Below the pieces are notes generated by a model that worked only from the letters and a program-made list of their open reading frames with translations, searched no databases and was not told the DNA's origin. The position numbers and the translations under genes were made by a program. A DNA stretch of 64,000 bases from Trichopria drosophilae (Eukaryota > Arthropoda > Insecta > Hymenoptera > Diapriidae). The stretch lies in contig CM059586.1 in the NCBI GenBank assembly GCA_030407085.1, forward strand, positions 107,025,501 to 107,089,500, read 5' to 3'. Of this stretch, positions 29,410 to 42,010 are shown piece after piece (the stretch's first letter is position 1; each line of letters starts with the position of its first letter).

Positions 29410-30700
29410 AACGTCAGAAGAGAAAATTGTCAATAAATATTAAATATTATTAATAACAGTCGCATATTCCATTGTCGTTTATCATAAATAAAAAATGAAC
29501 TTAATAATCATTGACTATTTTTAATTTCTAGTAGATCCAACTTGAAAGTTTGTACTAATCTTCATCTTAAAAAAAAAAACAATCAAAATTACACAATAGT
29601 TTTGATGCAGAGGCAATTCTATACATGTGTATAGGAGCAAGTAATTCGTGGCTATCGGTTCGTACTTTTTCTTCTCCAAGAATAGAATTTTTCTCTTTTG
29701 ATTAATAATAAACATAATCTCATATTAACTTTCCTTTTCAAGATATTTTTAGTTCTTCACTTAATCATCCTCGATAAGCTTCCGTGAATGATATCACTAT
29801 ATGCTACATGTATTATAAAGTTGTATGTATGTTTTGATGTTGCAAATAAAATGATTAGCTGACTAGAAGGAGTTAAATACAGAAGTACTTGATGTATGAA
29901 GTGTAAGAGGCATTCACATTGCGCAAATAAATGAGAGGCGAATTGTATAAGCCTAAGATAAACAATGCGTAAAGATCAAAACTTCAATCGTTATGAAAAC
30001 TAGTTTAATTTTATTATTAACTAACTGCCTTTTAAGATTTAAACAAATTAAATAATTAAAAAGTGTTATTTAATAAATATAACAAGACGTCTTTTGTTCT
30101 GATACAATACATTTTTTTATTTCAGTAACTATTGTTTACCTGGGCCAATATTTAATCTTTAAAATATTATAAAAAGTAATATTTTAATTCATCTGATAAA
30201 ACGTTCTTTGTCTTGAAAAATATCCGTTTGACTAAAATAAAAAAATTCGTATTATTTCTGCAATAAATCATTAATGTAATTAACGGTATTCTTTTTAAGA
30301 TCTAAATATTGGATTCATATATATATATAGAAATCTTGAAAAGCGCTCAAGATTAATTTTAGAATGACCGGTGTAAAGGTTATTAAATAACTTACAGTTT
30401 ATTTATTAAATATTTTCGGTGTTTTTTAAGACGCTTTTTAAACATCAGAGCATTGTTAAACGCGCATTTTTAATGGTAGTTTTTTTAGTTTTTTAATAGT
30501 ACAAAACTACCATTTTCCGTGGTACACGTCGCATGAAGAAAATGTGATGGAGGAGGTCAAATAAAACAAAGAATTGAGTAAACAGATTGAAAATAATTTA
30601 AGTTTTATGTAAATTATCACAATTATCAGTTTGGGAATTAAAATATAACGAATGGCATTCTGCTTCTCTGTTGAGTTTTTTAATCTCTTTGGGTAGTATA
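29410..30700. other. AT-rich interval without recognisable feature
   Basis: It contains poly-A/T runs, a short (AT)n at 30318-30330 and chance ORFs. I see no repeat ends or exons. Confidence 0.4.
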
Positions 30701-30721
30701 CAAACAAATAGTACATTATAC

Positions 30722-30965
30722 AACTAGGGAGCAAATGAAGTGTTTGCCGACGAGTGCGAGTTTGACCCCGAGCGAAGTGAAACCTATTCTTCGTTGTTGC
30801 ACATACTATTTTCTAATGTGAGAGAGGGAGCAAAACAGTATGTTGCGGTCAGAGTGTGAGAATCTTACATTGCTTTCAGATATACTTAATTTACTCCCTA
30901 GGGAGAGAATGTGCTACTTTGTTCTCCATCTCCACATAGGGAGCAAAATGCATTTTGCATTCAGA
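30722..30965. repeat. Cluster of GGGAGCAAA words
   Basis: CTAGGGAGCAAATGAAG, GAGAGGGAGCAAAACAG, CTCCCTAGGGAGAGAATG, TTTGTTCTCC and ATAGGGAGCAAAATGC occur within 245 bp in both orientations. It is probably a degenerate element of the word-saturated kind. No clear termini. Confidence 0.35.
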
Positions 30966-32034
30966 ATATGAAAAATTCATTTTCTTTAACCGCACCTCTT
31001 TTAAATGTAGTTATGCTTGTTTATTATTTTTTTAAATTATAAATTTATACTACTTTTTGTAAGATATGAACTCTTCCGTAAATAATTTTGTATGTAAATA
31101 GTCATGAGATTACAAATTAAACTACTAAATATTATCTGTAATGTAAAAAATGAATGTAGTTCTAATAGACTTGAAATTGATAGGAGAAAAGCATTCATAA
31201 TCTATTAAGAATAGTTTGAAAGGTTTGTCACTTGTGTCCCACGTGATCGTATAACACCTGTGCTTCTTGCATTATACTTATTGCAGATGCACCATCCAAG
31301 CATTTGAATGTGAGATATTCCATATTCAGTTCGTTACCGCATTGACGGCTTCACAAGCAAAATAGTATTAGGCTCCAATAAGTAAGTCATCAAAAATTAA
31401 TACGTGACATTTGATTTTCATCACATTGACTTTCTGATGAAAAAAAAGTTAAATTCTATTTTTGTTAATGTTTTATATAATTTTTATGAAAATTATAATA
31501 CACTGAAATAGAAACGAAACGTTTAGATATGTAATTTCAAGTAATTCTTCAAGTGTAATTATACGACTTTTTGTTGTAGACAATTTTTTATTGAATTTGT
31601 GAAAAAATACAGGTATTCGCTACATATTTTATTTTCGATAATGACTTGATTAACTTTCTTTATAAATATAATAAAAAATAACATAAATGTTAAAATAGAA
31701 TATGATCGAAAGCTGAGAATCTTTATGGTTTAGTTACAAATCAAAAAAATATAAGACATTTCATTTATAGGTTGAATTTTAGAAAATCTTTTGAAAAGTG
31801 TTCCAACTCTCAAGAAAAATTATCTCATTATAAGCTTTTGTGACATTAATTATTTTGACAATTTTTGTTGAACTCTTCATACCCCAGTAAACAAAGTTGT
31901 GATTCGTTATTTAAACTATTCGAATTATTTCGTTATTGTATTCAATGAACATAATGTTACTTCTTGTGAGTTCACTCTAAAATCCTTAAGAGTTATAGGC
32001 CGAGCGCCTGTAAAGTACTAATCATTTATTTCCG

Positions 32035-32790
32035 AAAAAAAAAATATTTTTTAAAGTTTTGAATGTTTTTTTTTAGTGCAAATGTCGTCAATTTTTAATA
32101 ATTTTGTGAGAATGGCATCAAAACTTTCATTCATTTTTTTGCTTCAAACGTATTATAGTATTATAGTATTCGCTCAAAATTCTTATAAGGGGTAATTGGA
32201 ATAGCTGGTTATGAATTTGAAATATTCGTGATGTAAGCAGGTAGTCTTTTTTAAAAATCAACAACCCCCTAGTAACAAATTTAAGCGAATACTACAGATA
32301 TTTGTAAAAAGTGTCCGCCATATTGGATTCGACATTCGAAAAATTCATCAAATTTAAAAAAGAACAACTTGAAATTCATAACCAGCAACCTCAATATTAC
32401 TCCTTATAAGAATTTGGAGCGAATACTATACAGATTTTTAAAAATCGTCCGCCATATTGGAACCGCCATTTTGAATTTTCAAAAAGATACTTCAAATTAA
32501 CAATCAGCGACCTCAATAACCACCTGAGAACAATTTTGAGTGATCACGATTAATATTTTTTAAAATCGTCAGCCATATTGTATTAGACATTTTGTATGTT
32601 CAAAAAACAACTTCAAATTTGTAATTAGTGACCCCAGACACCCTCCAGTAACAATTTTCGACCAAATCCAATGATGTTTGAACTAAAAAGATGAATGAAA
32701 GTTTTGAGGTCATTCCCACAAAAGTATTAAAATTTGACGACATTTGCACTTAAAAAAACCATTCAAAACTTAAAAAAAAAAAATTTTTGT
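32035..32790. mobile_element. Inverted-repeat element carrying CCGCCATATTGG monomers
   Basis: TTTTTAAAGTTTTGAATG and TGCAAATGTCGTCAA (32050-32095) return inverted as TTGACGACATTTGCA and CATTCAAAACTTAAAA (32735-32775). ATGAATGAAAGTTTTGA also pairs with TCAAAACTTTCATTCAT. The middle holds four copies of the AGCAACC / GTCCGCCATATTGGA monomer. It is a MITE with no coding content. Confidence 0.6.
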
Positions 32791-33632
32791 TTACATATTC
32801 GTGTTCCTTGACATTAAAACATAGAATTATTATGGTTTCCCAAACTTCGATACGTCTACAAACTTTGCAAAGCGAGTTCCTTTCGTGACTACGGGATATT
32901 TTGGAGCGACTGTTTTGGCGCCAGGACATTTTGAATCCGCTGCGCCATTTCGGTGACACACTTATTTAACAATAAAAATTCATGATTTCTATTAAAAAAT
33001 TAGTTATTTTAACAAGGAAAAGTTGTAAGAATGCCAACAAACAGAAAATACTAATGCCAACAAGAAAGTGTTTAATGTACTTAACTTAACAAAAAAAAAA
33101 ACTTCAATTAAAAATGTAGTTATTTTTGCAAGGAAAAGTAGTAAGACTGCCAACTAACCTAAACTAGTAATGTGAACAAGAAAATGTACTAGGGGAATGT
33201 TTACTACGTTTTATAGTTGGGGCAACAACTTACCTTGTGCTAACTATTTTTTTTCTGTGGCTTTCCGAAACGACAACGATATTGAATAATGGCGGCACCT
33301 TTGGAAAAATACGCAAATCACTGGTTTCTCTACTTTGCATATAAAAGTATGTCGTATTCACTTTTACATGCGAATTTTGACCACTAAGCCACTTACAATT
33401 CCCTTTTCCACACAATATAAGTCATAGTCGTATTTCCCTTTCAGCTAAATAAATTCTTAATTAAATTGCGTTGGTGATCATTATCCGGCTCGAAGGACCC
33501 TAGTTTAGGATCGACATGGACTTTGCGGATTTTAATCCAAGACAGGTAGATATTGAGGTTTGGCAAATAAATCCACTTCCCAAGTACACTTTAATTTCGT
33601 TAATGGCTTTCACAAATGTCGATTTGTATAAT

Positions 33633-33908
33633 CCCAGGTGGAAATTGACTACCGGCGCAGTACCGCGCCAGTACTGGCTAAACATTTACTGTACTGGCGT
33701 GGTACTGGCGTTGTAAAGCACCGGCATAATACCGGTATTGTACTGGAATGTAACACCGGCTATGTACTGACTTCCAGTACTGCGACTGTAATATACGGTA
33801 AAATATACGGTACTGTGCCACCAGTACTGGTGTTGTACATGATTTATTACCGCCGCGGTACCGTGCCGTTTGTCAGGTCCGGCAAATTACAGACTTTTCC
33901 ACCTGGGA
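33633..33908. mobile_element. Word-saturated element (CCGGTACTGG / AGTACTGGCG) with perfect TCCCAGGTGGAAA termini
   Basis: TCCCAGGTGGAAA at 33633 and its exact complement TTTCCACCTGGGA ending at 33908 bound a 276-bp block of AGTACCGCGCCAGTACTGG-like words in both orientations. The GC content is well above that of its neighbours. Open frames across it are word artefacts. Confidence 0.7.
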
Positions 33909-34068
33909 TATAGCGTTTTGTATTAAATTCTTGTCTGTTCAAGCGTACAACGCATGTTTACTCGATTCAAAGTACAGAAACCAGAAACGGACTGCCTGAG
34001 TTCAACAATGCTCAATATAGAGGGCAACACTTTAACTTCCGATTCGAGAAGTTTCGCGAGGTAACATA

Positions 34069-34736
34069 CAGTGGAACCTCACACTAGTGAAACTCACACT
34101 AGTGAAATTCTCGTACTAGTGAACATTTGTCTCTATCACTAGTGAAACATCAACTTCCCCTCGTACCCCCACTCTGCCACTTTCTTATGCATGTGTATGT
34201 ATGTACACAAACATACTTGAAAAGCTGTATGTATACATATGGGTATTACGTATGTATTTACATACTCAAGCTGTAACACATTACGATTTGTGTATTATTT
34301 ATTGCAATTAATTTAGTATCGGTGGCTTGGAATATCATGTGAAAATAATTCTACGCTTAAGAACCTAAATGCGGACACAAATGTAAAATTACTGGCAAAA
34401 GAGGTTAAATAGAAGTGTTATGTGGATCAACTCATTTATTATTAACAAGTTTTATCCTTTAACCGTTAACATTCTCCTTGTTCTCCATATTATTTTAAAA
34501 TTGGCATAACCTCTTTTGAGAAAGCGAGAAAAATACAAGTATTTTTGGTTATGAACGTTATGAAAGTGTGTAGACATATGTATGCACATGTTTGCACATC
34601 TGCCGATGCGCACGCGCTCGCAAATACGATACGTCCCTAGAGAGGGGGTAAACATTCCGCCCCTCCGCATCTCACTAGTGTGAGAAAAACAAAAAACCGC
34701 TGGTCCCGACAGTGCCACTAGTGTAAGGTTCTACTG
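34069..34736. mobile_element. TA-flanked MITE with CAGTGGAACCTC termini and ACTAGTG repeats
   Basis: The left end is CAGTGGAACCTCACACTAGTG after TA and the right end is the complement of CAGTAGAACCTTACACTAGTG before TA. CTCACACTAGTGAAA-like units are repeated four times on the left. CAGTRGAACCT is typical of pogo/Tigger-like elements. No transposase is seen in the 668 bp. Confidence 0.7.
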
Positions 34737-35800
34737 TATATGTTTGAAGGAGTGCGAGAGCGTCCGAATTACTGAATTTAAATCCATAACTGCTGTAACT
34801 AAAATTATTTTACAAATTTAAATTAATTAAGAAACATAAATTTCTGAAATAATTACAGACATTTTGTAGTGAGTCTGAAAATATAAAATAGTTAATATGC
34901 GAATCGTCATAATAAGTCGTTGATTGTCTCGTTGATGGCGTAAAAGTAACAAACAATGCCAATTCACAGGACAAACAATGCGCTAGCTTATGGTACTGTC
35001 GCACACAAGGGATAATCGCGACCACTGCAATTGGCCAACAATGGAGAAGTCACTGCTTTGACTGCGGAAAAAAAGAGATGGCAGTTTGCACTGATTAACC
35101 AACGAGGAGTCTTTATCGAGGTTCTCGCGTGAAACATTCAACGGGAGTCATAAGACTGATGAGGAAAAAATAGGAATAAATCATGCTTTTCTTAACTCTG
35201 CAGTTATGCATACGGGAAATCATTAATTTGTTATCGATATTCTATCATCTATGTAACCCAAGAAGGGGGAAATACGGTACCTGATATAATAATGGTGGTA
35301 ACGGTTGTCATCTTTTATTTGGAATCTAGAGTTTAGATGCTATTTGACGATTCTAAAGACAATATTGTAATCATGACAATCTGAATTGTTTCTGTACTGC
35401 AAAAAATACATTACCTGTTTTGAAATTATCAATTGGGAACTTTTATCATAACAGTGTACAGTGGGTGATTTTCAAAAACTGTAATATTTGTAACGCTAAT
35501 TTGGCGAATTCCCAGACTGAGTAAAAAATGTGTATTTTTCCATTTTCTTATTGCATGCAGTATTTCTAATGTGTACGTGTAGTATAACAACTACAAGTGA
35601 ATTATTATGAAATTATATTAGACATAAACAATTTTAATATGACAACAGTGACCGAGAATCAGTGATACTGACATTTAATGCCTTTCTGTATAAAAAATGA
35701 ACTTTAATTATAAATAATTATAAACACAAATAAAAATGCCAACATTTTTTTCCTGGATAACCATTTCAACAATTAATTCGAATTAAATGGTAAAACAATC

Positions 35801-35999
35801 GGTGCGAGTGGAAAAACCGACAAATAAAAAAGGCGACAGGTCGAAAAACCGACAATCGAAAATCCGACAGTACAAAAAAACGACACTTCAAAAAATAACT
35901 GTCCGCTTGTCGAGGCGTCTATTTTTTTAAGTGTCGGCTTTATGAATGTCGGTTATTTTACCTGTCACTTTTTGATTTCTCGAGTTTTCGATCCGCACC
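35801..35999. mobile_element. Word-saturated element (AAACCGACA / TGTCGG) with GGTGCG termini
   Basis: GGTGCGAGTGGAAAAACCG at the left and the complement of GGTGCGGATCGAAAACTCG at the right are inverted ends. Inside, GACAGGTCGAAAAACCGAC, GACAATCGAAAATCCGAC, CGACACTT and GTCGGTTATTTTACC follow one another. It is 199 bp. Confidence 0.6.
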
Positions 36000-36039
36000 A
36001 AATAATTTCGACAGTATTTTCACGTATACATATAGTCAT

Positions 36040-36060
36040 ATTATTATTATTATTATTATT
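36040..36060. repeat. (ATT)n microsatellite
   Basis: Seven uninterrupted ATT/TTA units. Confidence 0.8.
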
Positions 36061-36419
36061 TAGAAAAGAATGTAATCTTTATCTGAAAAAGAAAAAACAA
36101 ATAGTAAAAAAAGTAAAACATTTTACTGAGATTATAAATAATGTTTAATGTTAAATAACATAAATCTGAATGTAGGAAATTTTAATAAATACTTATTTTA
36201 TATAAAAATAAAAACATTTTGTACGTGTGTTGAACGATATTTTTTTATGCAATGTGCTTAAGATATTCATAAAAACAGTAAAAAATATGTAAAATCCAGT
36301 TTACTTACGGAATGTAAATAAATAATTTTAAAAATTGTTATTAGTTTTAGTTATTCGTTATCGTTGTTAGTTAGCAATAGAAAAAATATTCCTTGTCTCT
36401 CCATTCACAATAATGTATA

Positions 36420-37342
36420 CAGGATGATCCAAAAGTATGGAAACGCCTTAATATCTCAGCGGGAGTGCATTTTCGGGGAAAATGTTTCAGACAAAATGTT
36501 AAGAATTTTTCCCTGGCTATTTAAGGGTACTATTGAATTTGACCTTGAAGGTTATTCCAAAGTCAATTTTATTTTTTCAAATGGAAACCCCTATTTTTTT
36601 TAATGGATTCGGAAAGAGCACAACATTTTACGTCCGAATATGATATTGTCGATTTTTCGGGCAAGGTCATTTGAAGGTCAAACTTAAAACTCCCGGAACT
36701 GCGAATTAACTCAGCGGGAGTGCATTTTCGGGGAAAATCTTAAATACAAAAGTTGAAGAATTTTTCTCTGGCTATTTAACGGTACCATTGAATTTGACCT
36801 TGAACATGACCTTGAAGGTAATTCCAAGGTCAAGTTTATTTTTTTAAATGGAAACTGCTATTTTGTTAACGGATTCGGAAAGAGCACAAAATTTTACGTC
36901 CGAATATGCTATGGCCGTTTTTTTCTGTAAGGTCATTTTAAGGCCAAACTTAAGACTCCTGCAACTGCGAATTAACTCAGCAAAAGCTCATTTTCGAGGA
37001 AAATGTTTCTGACAAAAGTTTCAGGATTTTTCCCGGGCTATTTAATGGTAGCATAGAACTTGACCGTTAAGGTTATTCCAAGGTCAACTTTATATTTTTT
37101 AATGGAAACTGCTATTTTTTTTTCACGGATTCGGAAAGAGCACAAAATATTACGTACGAAGTTTTTCGGCAAGGTCACAGGGTTTCCATTTAAAAAAATT
37201 AACGTGACCTTGAAATAACCTTCAAGGTCTTGTTCAAGGTCAAATTCAATATCGCCATTAAATAGCCAGGCAAAAATCCTTCAACTTTTGTCTGCACTCT
37301 CTCTGAGATATTTAGGCGTTTCCATACTTTTGGATCACCCTG
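36420..37342. mobile_element. TA-flanked element (CAGGRTGATCCAAAAG termini) with ~255-bp internal tandem repeats
   Basis: The left CAGGATGATCCAAAAGTATGG and right complement CAGGGTGATCCAAAAGTATGG are inverted over about 30 bp (through AAACGCCT) with TA on both sides. Inside, the unit CTCAGCGGGAGTGCATTTTC ... GGATTCGGAAAGAGCACAAA starts near 36455, 36710 and 36976 (three direct copies of ~255-266 bp). A partial inverted copy lies near 37170-37300. This is a Tc1/mariner-like non-autonomous element. Confidence 0.7.
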
Positions 37343-37904
37343 TATAAAGAAAATATCGTTCCTACTTTTTTTTATAGATTTTTATTTGACATGCTTTGCG
37401 CTCTAATCTTCGGATATATTGTTTAAACTAATTTTTTAAGTAATTATCGCGTAAAAATCGCTGGTGTTGCATTTGTTGACGGGTGTACACTAGTGCATAA
37501 ATTCGAAAATGAAGTTAACTACTAGTTAGTTTAAAGGGAACACGATTCAAATATTTTCTGTTTGTTCATAGCGAGTGGCTCTAATAAATGTCTCTTTTTT
37601 ACGGGATAAATATCCATTGTTTCAATTTCGGTTCAATGATTCATCTAACCTTTGTCAGTTGACCATTAAAGCTTTATTTTTATGAAGTTATTTGTCATTA
37701 TTGTATAAAATAACTTTTCTTAATTTCTATTTCTTGCACGCCGTTTTTCTTGATTTTCTTCGATTTAGTCTTCGTCATTTGCAGTTCAACTTTTTTAAAT
37801 TGAAAATTAAAATTCCACGAAATCGAATTATTTAATAACGTAAATATTTTTGCTAATTTTATATAATAGATTTTGAAGAAATTTTATAGATGTACGCCAT
37901 AATA

Positions 37905-38170
37905 CCAGATGGTAACGCGACTAAATAATACGGCATTTTATATTGCGCGTCGAAATATCTCGCGGTCAAAATATTACGCGTCAAAATATCACAAACTAAA
38001 ATATTAAACGACAAAAATATCACGAAATTAATATGAACTCGAACAAAGTTTAGTAGAAACGCGAGGTTAGATTTTTTTAATTAAATTTTAATTTTTTAAA
38101 AAATATTACTTAACAATGTATACTGTTACACGTTAAAATATCGCATGATAAAAGTATTGTTACAGAAGTA
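37905..38170. repeat. Word-rich block (TCAAAATATTACGCG / AAATATCGC)
   Basis: GCGTCGAAATATCTCGCGG, TCAAAATATTACGCGTC, AAAATATCACAAAC, CGACAAAAATATCACG and TTAAAATATCGCATG follow each other in one orientation, then decay. Termini are not clear; TGGTAACGCGAC / TACTGTTACACG may be the ends. Confidence 0.4.
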
Positions 38171-38739
38171 TCGTTATATATGTCGAATATAATTATATTG
38201 TAATTAGACGGTCTATTTTATAATTTTGAAATAGAAATCCATATTTTTGTCCTGGAGTCCAAAATTCGGTATCAGGCCATGTGAACTTTCATGTTTCGAG
38301 TAAAATTTGACCATACAGGTTATGTCAGCATAAAGTAAACAATTTTTATTTTTCTGGGGTAGTATATTTAATAAAAATTGTTGGATGTCGTGGGGAGAAT
38401 TCTGACCTTGATAATCTTTGGGTTTATATTTCCATAATTATTTCAAGGTCACGTTGAAATTGGTCATGAAATGTAATGATATCAAATTTAATAAAATTAA
38501 TATATGTATTATTTCTTCAAAAACTTTTACATGCTCTTAATGATACTTTTAACACAGCACAGAGTAGTAAACAAATTGTCAAATTTCCTAGAATCATGTC
38601 GAGTAATTTAAACAACATTTGGTTTCTATTAAATATATCTCGTCTGGAGTATTTCCCGCAGATTCATTGATTGTCACAAGTAAATAAAAATTGATGATTA
38701 CATTATTAATGCATAATAGGTGCAATCATCGTAATTCTG

Positions 38740-39310
38740 GATTAATAGCAGGATAATAAAAACATCGTTTGCTTAACAAAGTTGACACCAGAAAAGAGCG
38801 TGCTTATGACGGGAAGTTCTGCATTGAGGGCTCTTTGACCACATGAGAATACAGTCACCCCGCAGGTCGTAAAAATGAGGAATAACCTATACAGACAAAT
38901 CGCAATCCTGATGGTATGAATGTGCACTATAATACATTTTTCGATATAAAACCCTCGATCCTCCTGTGCACGTGACCCCCGATATATGCCCATCGATTTT
39001 CTCATGCGGGTCCACTTACTAATTCAAATAATATACGTTTTTTCGAAAACTCTGGTTCTGTTTTTCCCATCTATTTCCTATCCGCCTACAACCTCCATGC
39101 GTATCGTCATTACTTTCATATTTGTTAATTTTTCCTATTTTCTGGTTTAATCTAAATAAATGATTATTAGATTATATTCGTTTAATATAATATATTAGCA
39201 TGTTGGTTCTTGTATATTTTTTAAGATAATTAACTACTATTAGCGAGAAAAATGTAAACAAAAGAGGTAAACATAAACAAGTGTTGTTCTGGTATCAACG
39301 CACACAAAAG
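38740..39310. other. Unique, moderate-GC interval without exons
   Basis: No repeat words or ends are seen between about 38740 and 39310, and no ORF has recognisable similarity. It could hold regulatory sequence of a neighbouring gene; nothing specific is visible. Confidence 0.2.
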
Positions 39311-39584
39311 ATTTAGATTTAGTCGGAGATATATAAGGCCAGAAACATGTAGTTCAATATTGGGAAAAAGAGGAGAAGAACCCCACCTGTTAATTTTCTT
39401 TCAAACTATATTGCATTTTAAAAGCGATGTATTTAATTAATTTGAAATTTTATAAATGCATTCTCTATTTCGATTTTTTAGGGAAAATGTAGAAGGAAAA
39501 AAGTTATTAATAAAAAACTGCTACTAAAATAAAAAAATGAGGCATGTTGGCAAATTTTTCATTAAATATTTGTTGATACACTTG

Positions 39585-39820
39585 TCCGTAAAGTAGATAC
39601 TTTACAGATTCTTTTTAGTCCGTAAAGTGTGATTTTACGGACTATTCTCCGCACTTTACGGGCTAAAAACAGTCTGTAAAGTGCCTACTTTGCGAACAGT
39701 GTTTAAAAGAATAGTATCCGCTCCTCGGCCGTAAAATTTTACTTTCTCGTTTGGAGATTGTGCGATTCTCGGACCGGCTTCGCCAAAAATTGAACTTTAC
39801 GACCTAGGACCGAAAAGTAC
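39585..39820. repeat. Word-rich block (CCGTAAAGTGC / CTTTACGG)
   Basis: GTCCGTAAAGTAGATACTTT, AGTCCGTAAAGTGTG, CACTTTACGGGC, GTCTGTAAAGTGCC, GGCCGTAAAATTTTAC and CTTTACGACC occur in both orientations within 240 bp. It is of the same type as the other word-saturated elements. Confidence 0.5.
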
Positions 39821-40079
39821 AATTATTATATCGTTACACACAACTGCCCACTTAATAAATACAGCTGAATTGACTAATTATGTGTGAATATTAGTTTCTT
39901 TTGTGTTTAACAAAAAATATATTTTTGCTTTGATAAATTTTAACTTTTAGGGAGTTGGAATAGAAAAAATCTGTGGAATTGCTCCTCCAATTTCCTATTT
40001 TTTATTCAAATATTTTTCAAAAATGTAAATAAATTTTGCCTCCTTGAACATTCAATTCCTTTTTTTGTCTCGGTTATTC

Positions 40080-40640
40080 TCGTTCCTTCACGAAACGTGA
40101 CGTACGTGGAATTCCGCGTTGGTAAATATATCTATGCATAAATAACTGCATCGACCATGGACTCGAACGTTAGGAATCGATCAATCGAACGACGGGAATC
40201 GAGCCTAACGAAAAATGCAATTGACTAGGAGGGGGGACCCGAGGGTGAACAACCCCGAATGAAATCACTCCAATCGACGTCATTGACACAAAGGAAGCTG
40301 AGCACTTTTGTATGTGTATAACGGGTGTAATTGCGACTTCCGGTTAGTATCGGTCGCTCCTATTTTCATCCGGAATTAGGAACCCCACTGCCGATTACAA
40401 GCATACGACACTCGAACCGTAATTCGGGGGCAATTGAAATCCCTCAGCACCGACACGCACTAGAGACAATAATACGCCATTGACGTTGCTTTTGCCTCTC
40501 CTTATAAAGTGCAAAATTCCCACAGAGAATTATCAAACGACTACTTTTATTACGTTCCTTCGTAATCTGACATGTATTCTGAATACAAGTGTTAATAAGA
40601 GGTCAGATTAATTAACCTTCCGACATTTTTATTACGGATC
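40080..40640. other. Non-repetitive GC-elevated island
   Basis: About 560 bp without the repeat words or poly-A/T tracts that fill the rest, and with clearly more G+C (for example the stretch around 40100-40300). No ORF with exon-like ends was found. A conserved noncoding or enhancer element is a possibility, by inference only. Confidence 0.3.
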
Positions 40641-40950
40641 TATAATTAATGTCGGTGTATCAGATGCCGCATGAGAGCTTCGATCGACCAATTTACCTCA
40701 TTTGTTTATTTTGACCATTTTTTAAAAGTTTTTTTTGTTATCATTAGTTCTGTAAAGTGGAATATTTAAAATTTTATTTTTTATGTGTGATTTTGGATAA
40801 ATCACGATTTTGTGTTGTATGGACGAGATATACTCGAAAAATAGAAAAGTTTTGAAATGAAACAATTGTAATCTTTGCTTAAAACGTGACTTGCCATTCT
40901 TGCCGAAAATTGATTGAAAACTATTGAAATCGATTCGTTTCTTAAAGTAA

Positions 40951-42010
40951 TTAACCCATTCAGTCACAGGCGCCACTATACAGTGGCGCTCTTTTACATA
41001 TTCTTTTTCTCGTCATATCTTTCGTATTTTTTTGCACTTCCAGTTAATGAGATACTTAAACTTTAGAAGAATAATGATATTTTGTGAATCTACAATTGTT
41101 TACAATTGTAACAAATAAATATATCGTTAACAGGGAAATTTGGTAATAGATTTATGCTAAAAGTGTAAGAAATGAGTTGTTTGAAGAACAGAGATTATAT
41201 AAATACCATTACATTTAAAAAATCAATATCGCGGATTCAATACAGTTGATTCAATATGGCGCCCAAAAAAATTTCATGGACGGAAACTAACCTCATTGTG
41301 GGACTGTAAGACAACATTTATGACAGAATTTTCTGAAATTCCAAGTGTCGATGAAAATGAAGACAGTGAATATGAAATTGATTTTGAATTTTGAATATCT
41401 GATGCCAGATTCGCAGTCAGCGGACCAAAGAACACCCGAGTAGAGATTTTTATGAAAATGCGGTAACATTTCCATTTTTTTATCCCCCATATTGGATTCG
41501 TCAATTTGAATTTTTAAAATCCGAAGCCAATTGGATGAATACTTTTTCTAATAATATATGGGGCATTCTCTGTCAACGGTTTTAAGTTAAAAAGTTCGTA
41601 ATTGGGCTCAAATAATAGCTTATGGTGTCTACTTTTTAGAGCCGTGTGGCACGTTTCGGAATTTCAACATGGCGGATTCAATATGACCCTCTAAACGAGG
41701 AAAGAACTCATTGAAAATTATATATCTTGCACAAACTATATGAAAAATGTAATTAAAAAAATGATTTTCGGGCCTAATTAACACATGAATTTGGGTGCTT
41801 TTTGAACATAAATGACATTTTCCGAAATCCAAAATGGCGAATCCAATATGGAGGACGAAAATGCAAAAGATCGCGAGAATTCTGTGAATTTGTGTAGGCG
41901 GGGGTTTTTGAGGTCGCTGATCACGAATATATGGCCAAAATTGAGAAATTCAAAATGGGCGGAGTTTTGTAATCTGGATGCTTATAGGATATTCGCGTTA
42001 TTCGATAAAA
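40951..42010. mobile_element. TTAA-type element remnant with GGCGGATCC monomers
   Basis: TTAACCCATTCAGTCACAGG at 40951 looks like a piggyBac-type left end, followed by the palindromic GCGCCACTATACAGTGGCGC (40979-40998 region). Monomers with CAAAATGGCGAATCCAATATGG and CGCTGATCACGAAT, in both orientations, occupy 41220-41960. No matching right end is seen. Confidence 0.4.

Noticed and set aside
33230..33415. 61-codon minus-strand ORF considered as a zinc-binding (THAP-like) start
   Set aside because: The cysteine and histidine spacing does not fit, and no continuation is visible.
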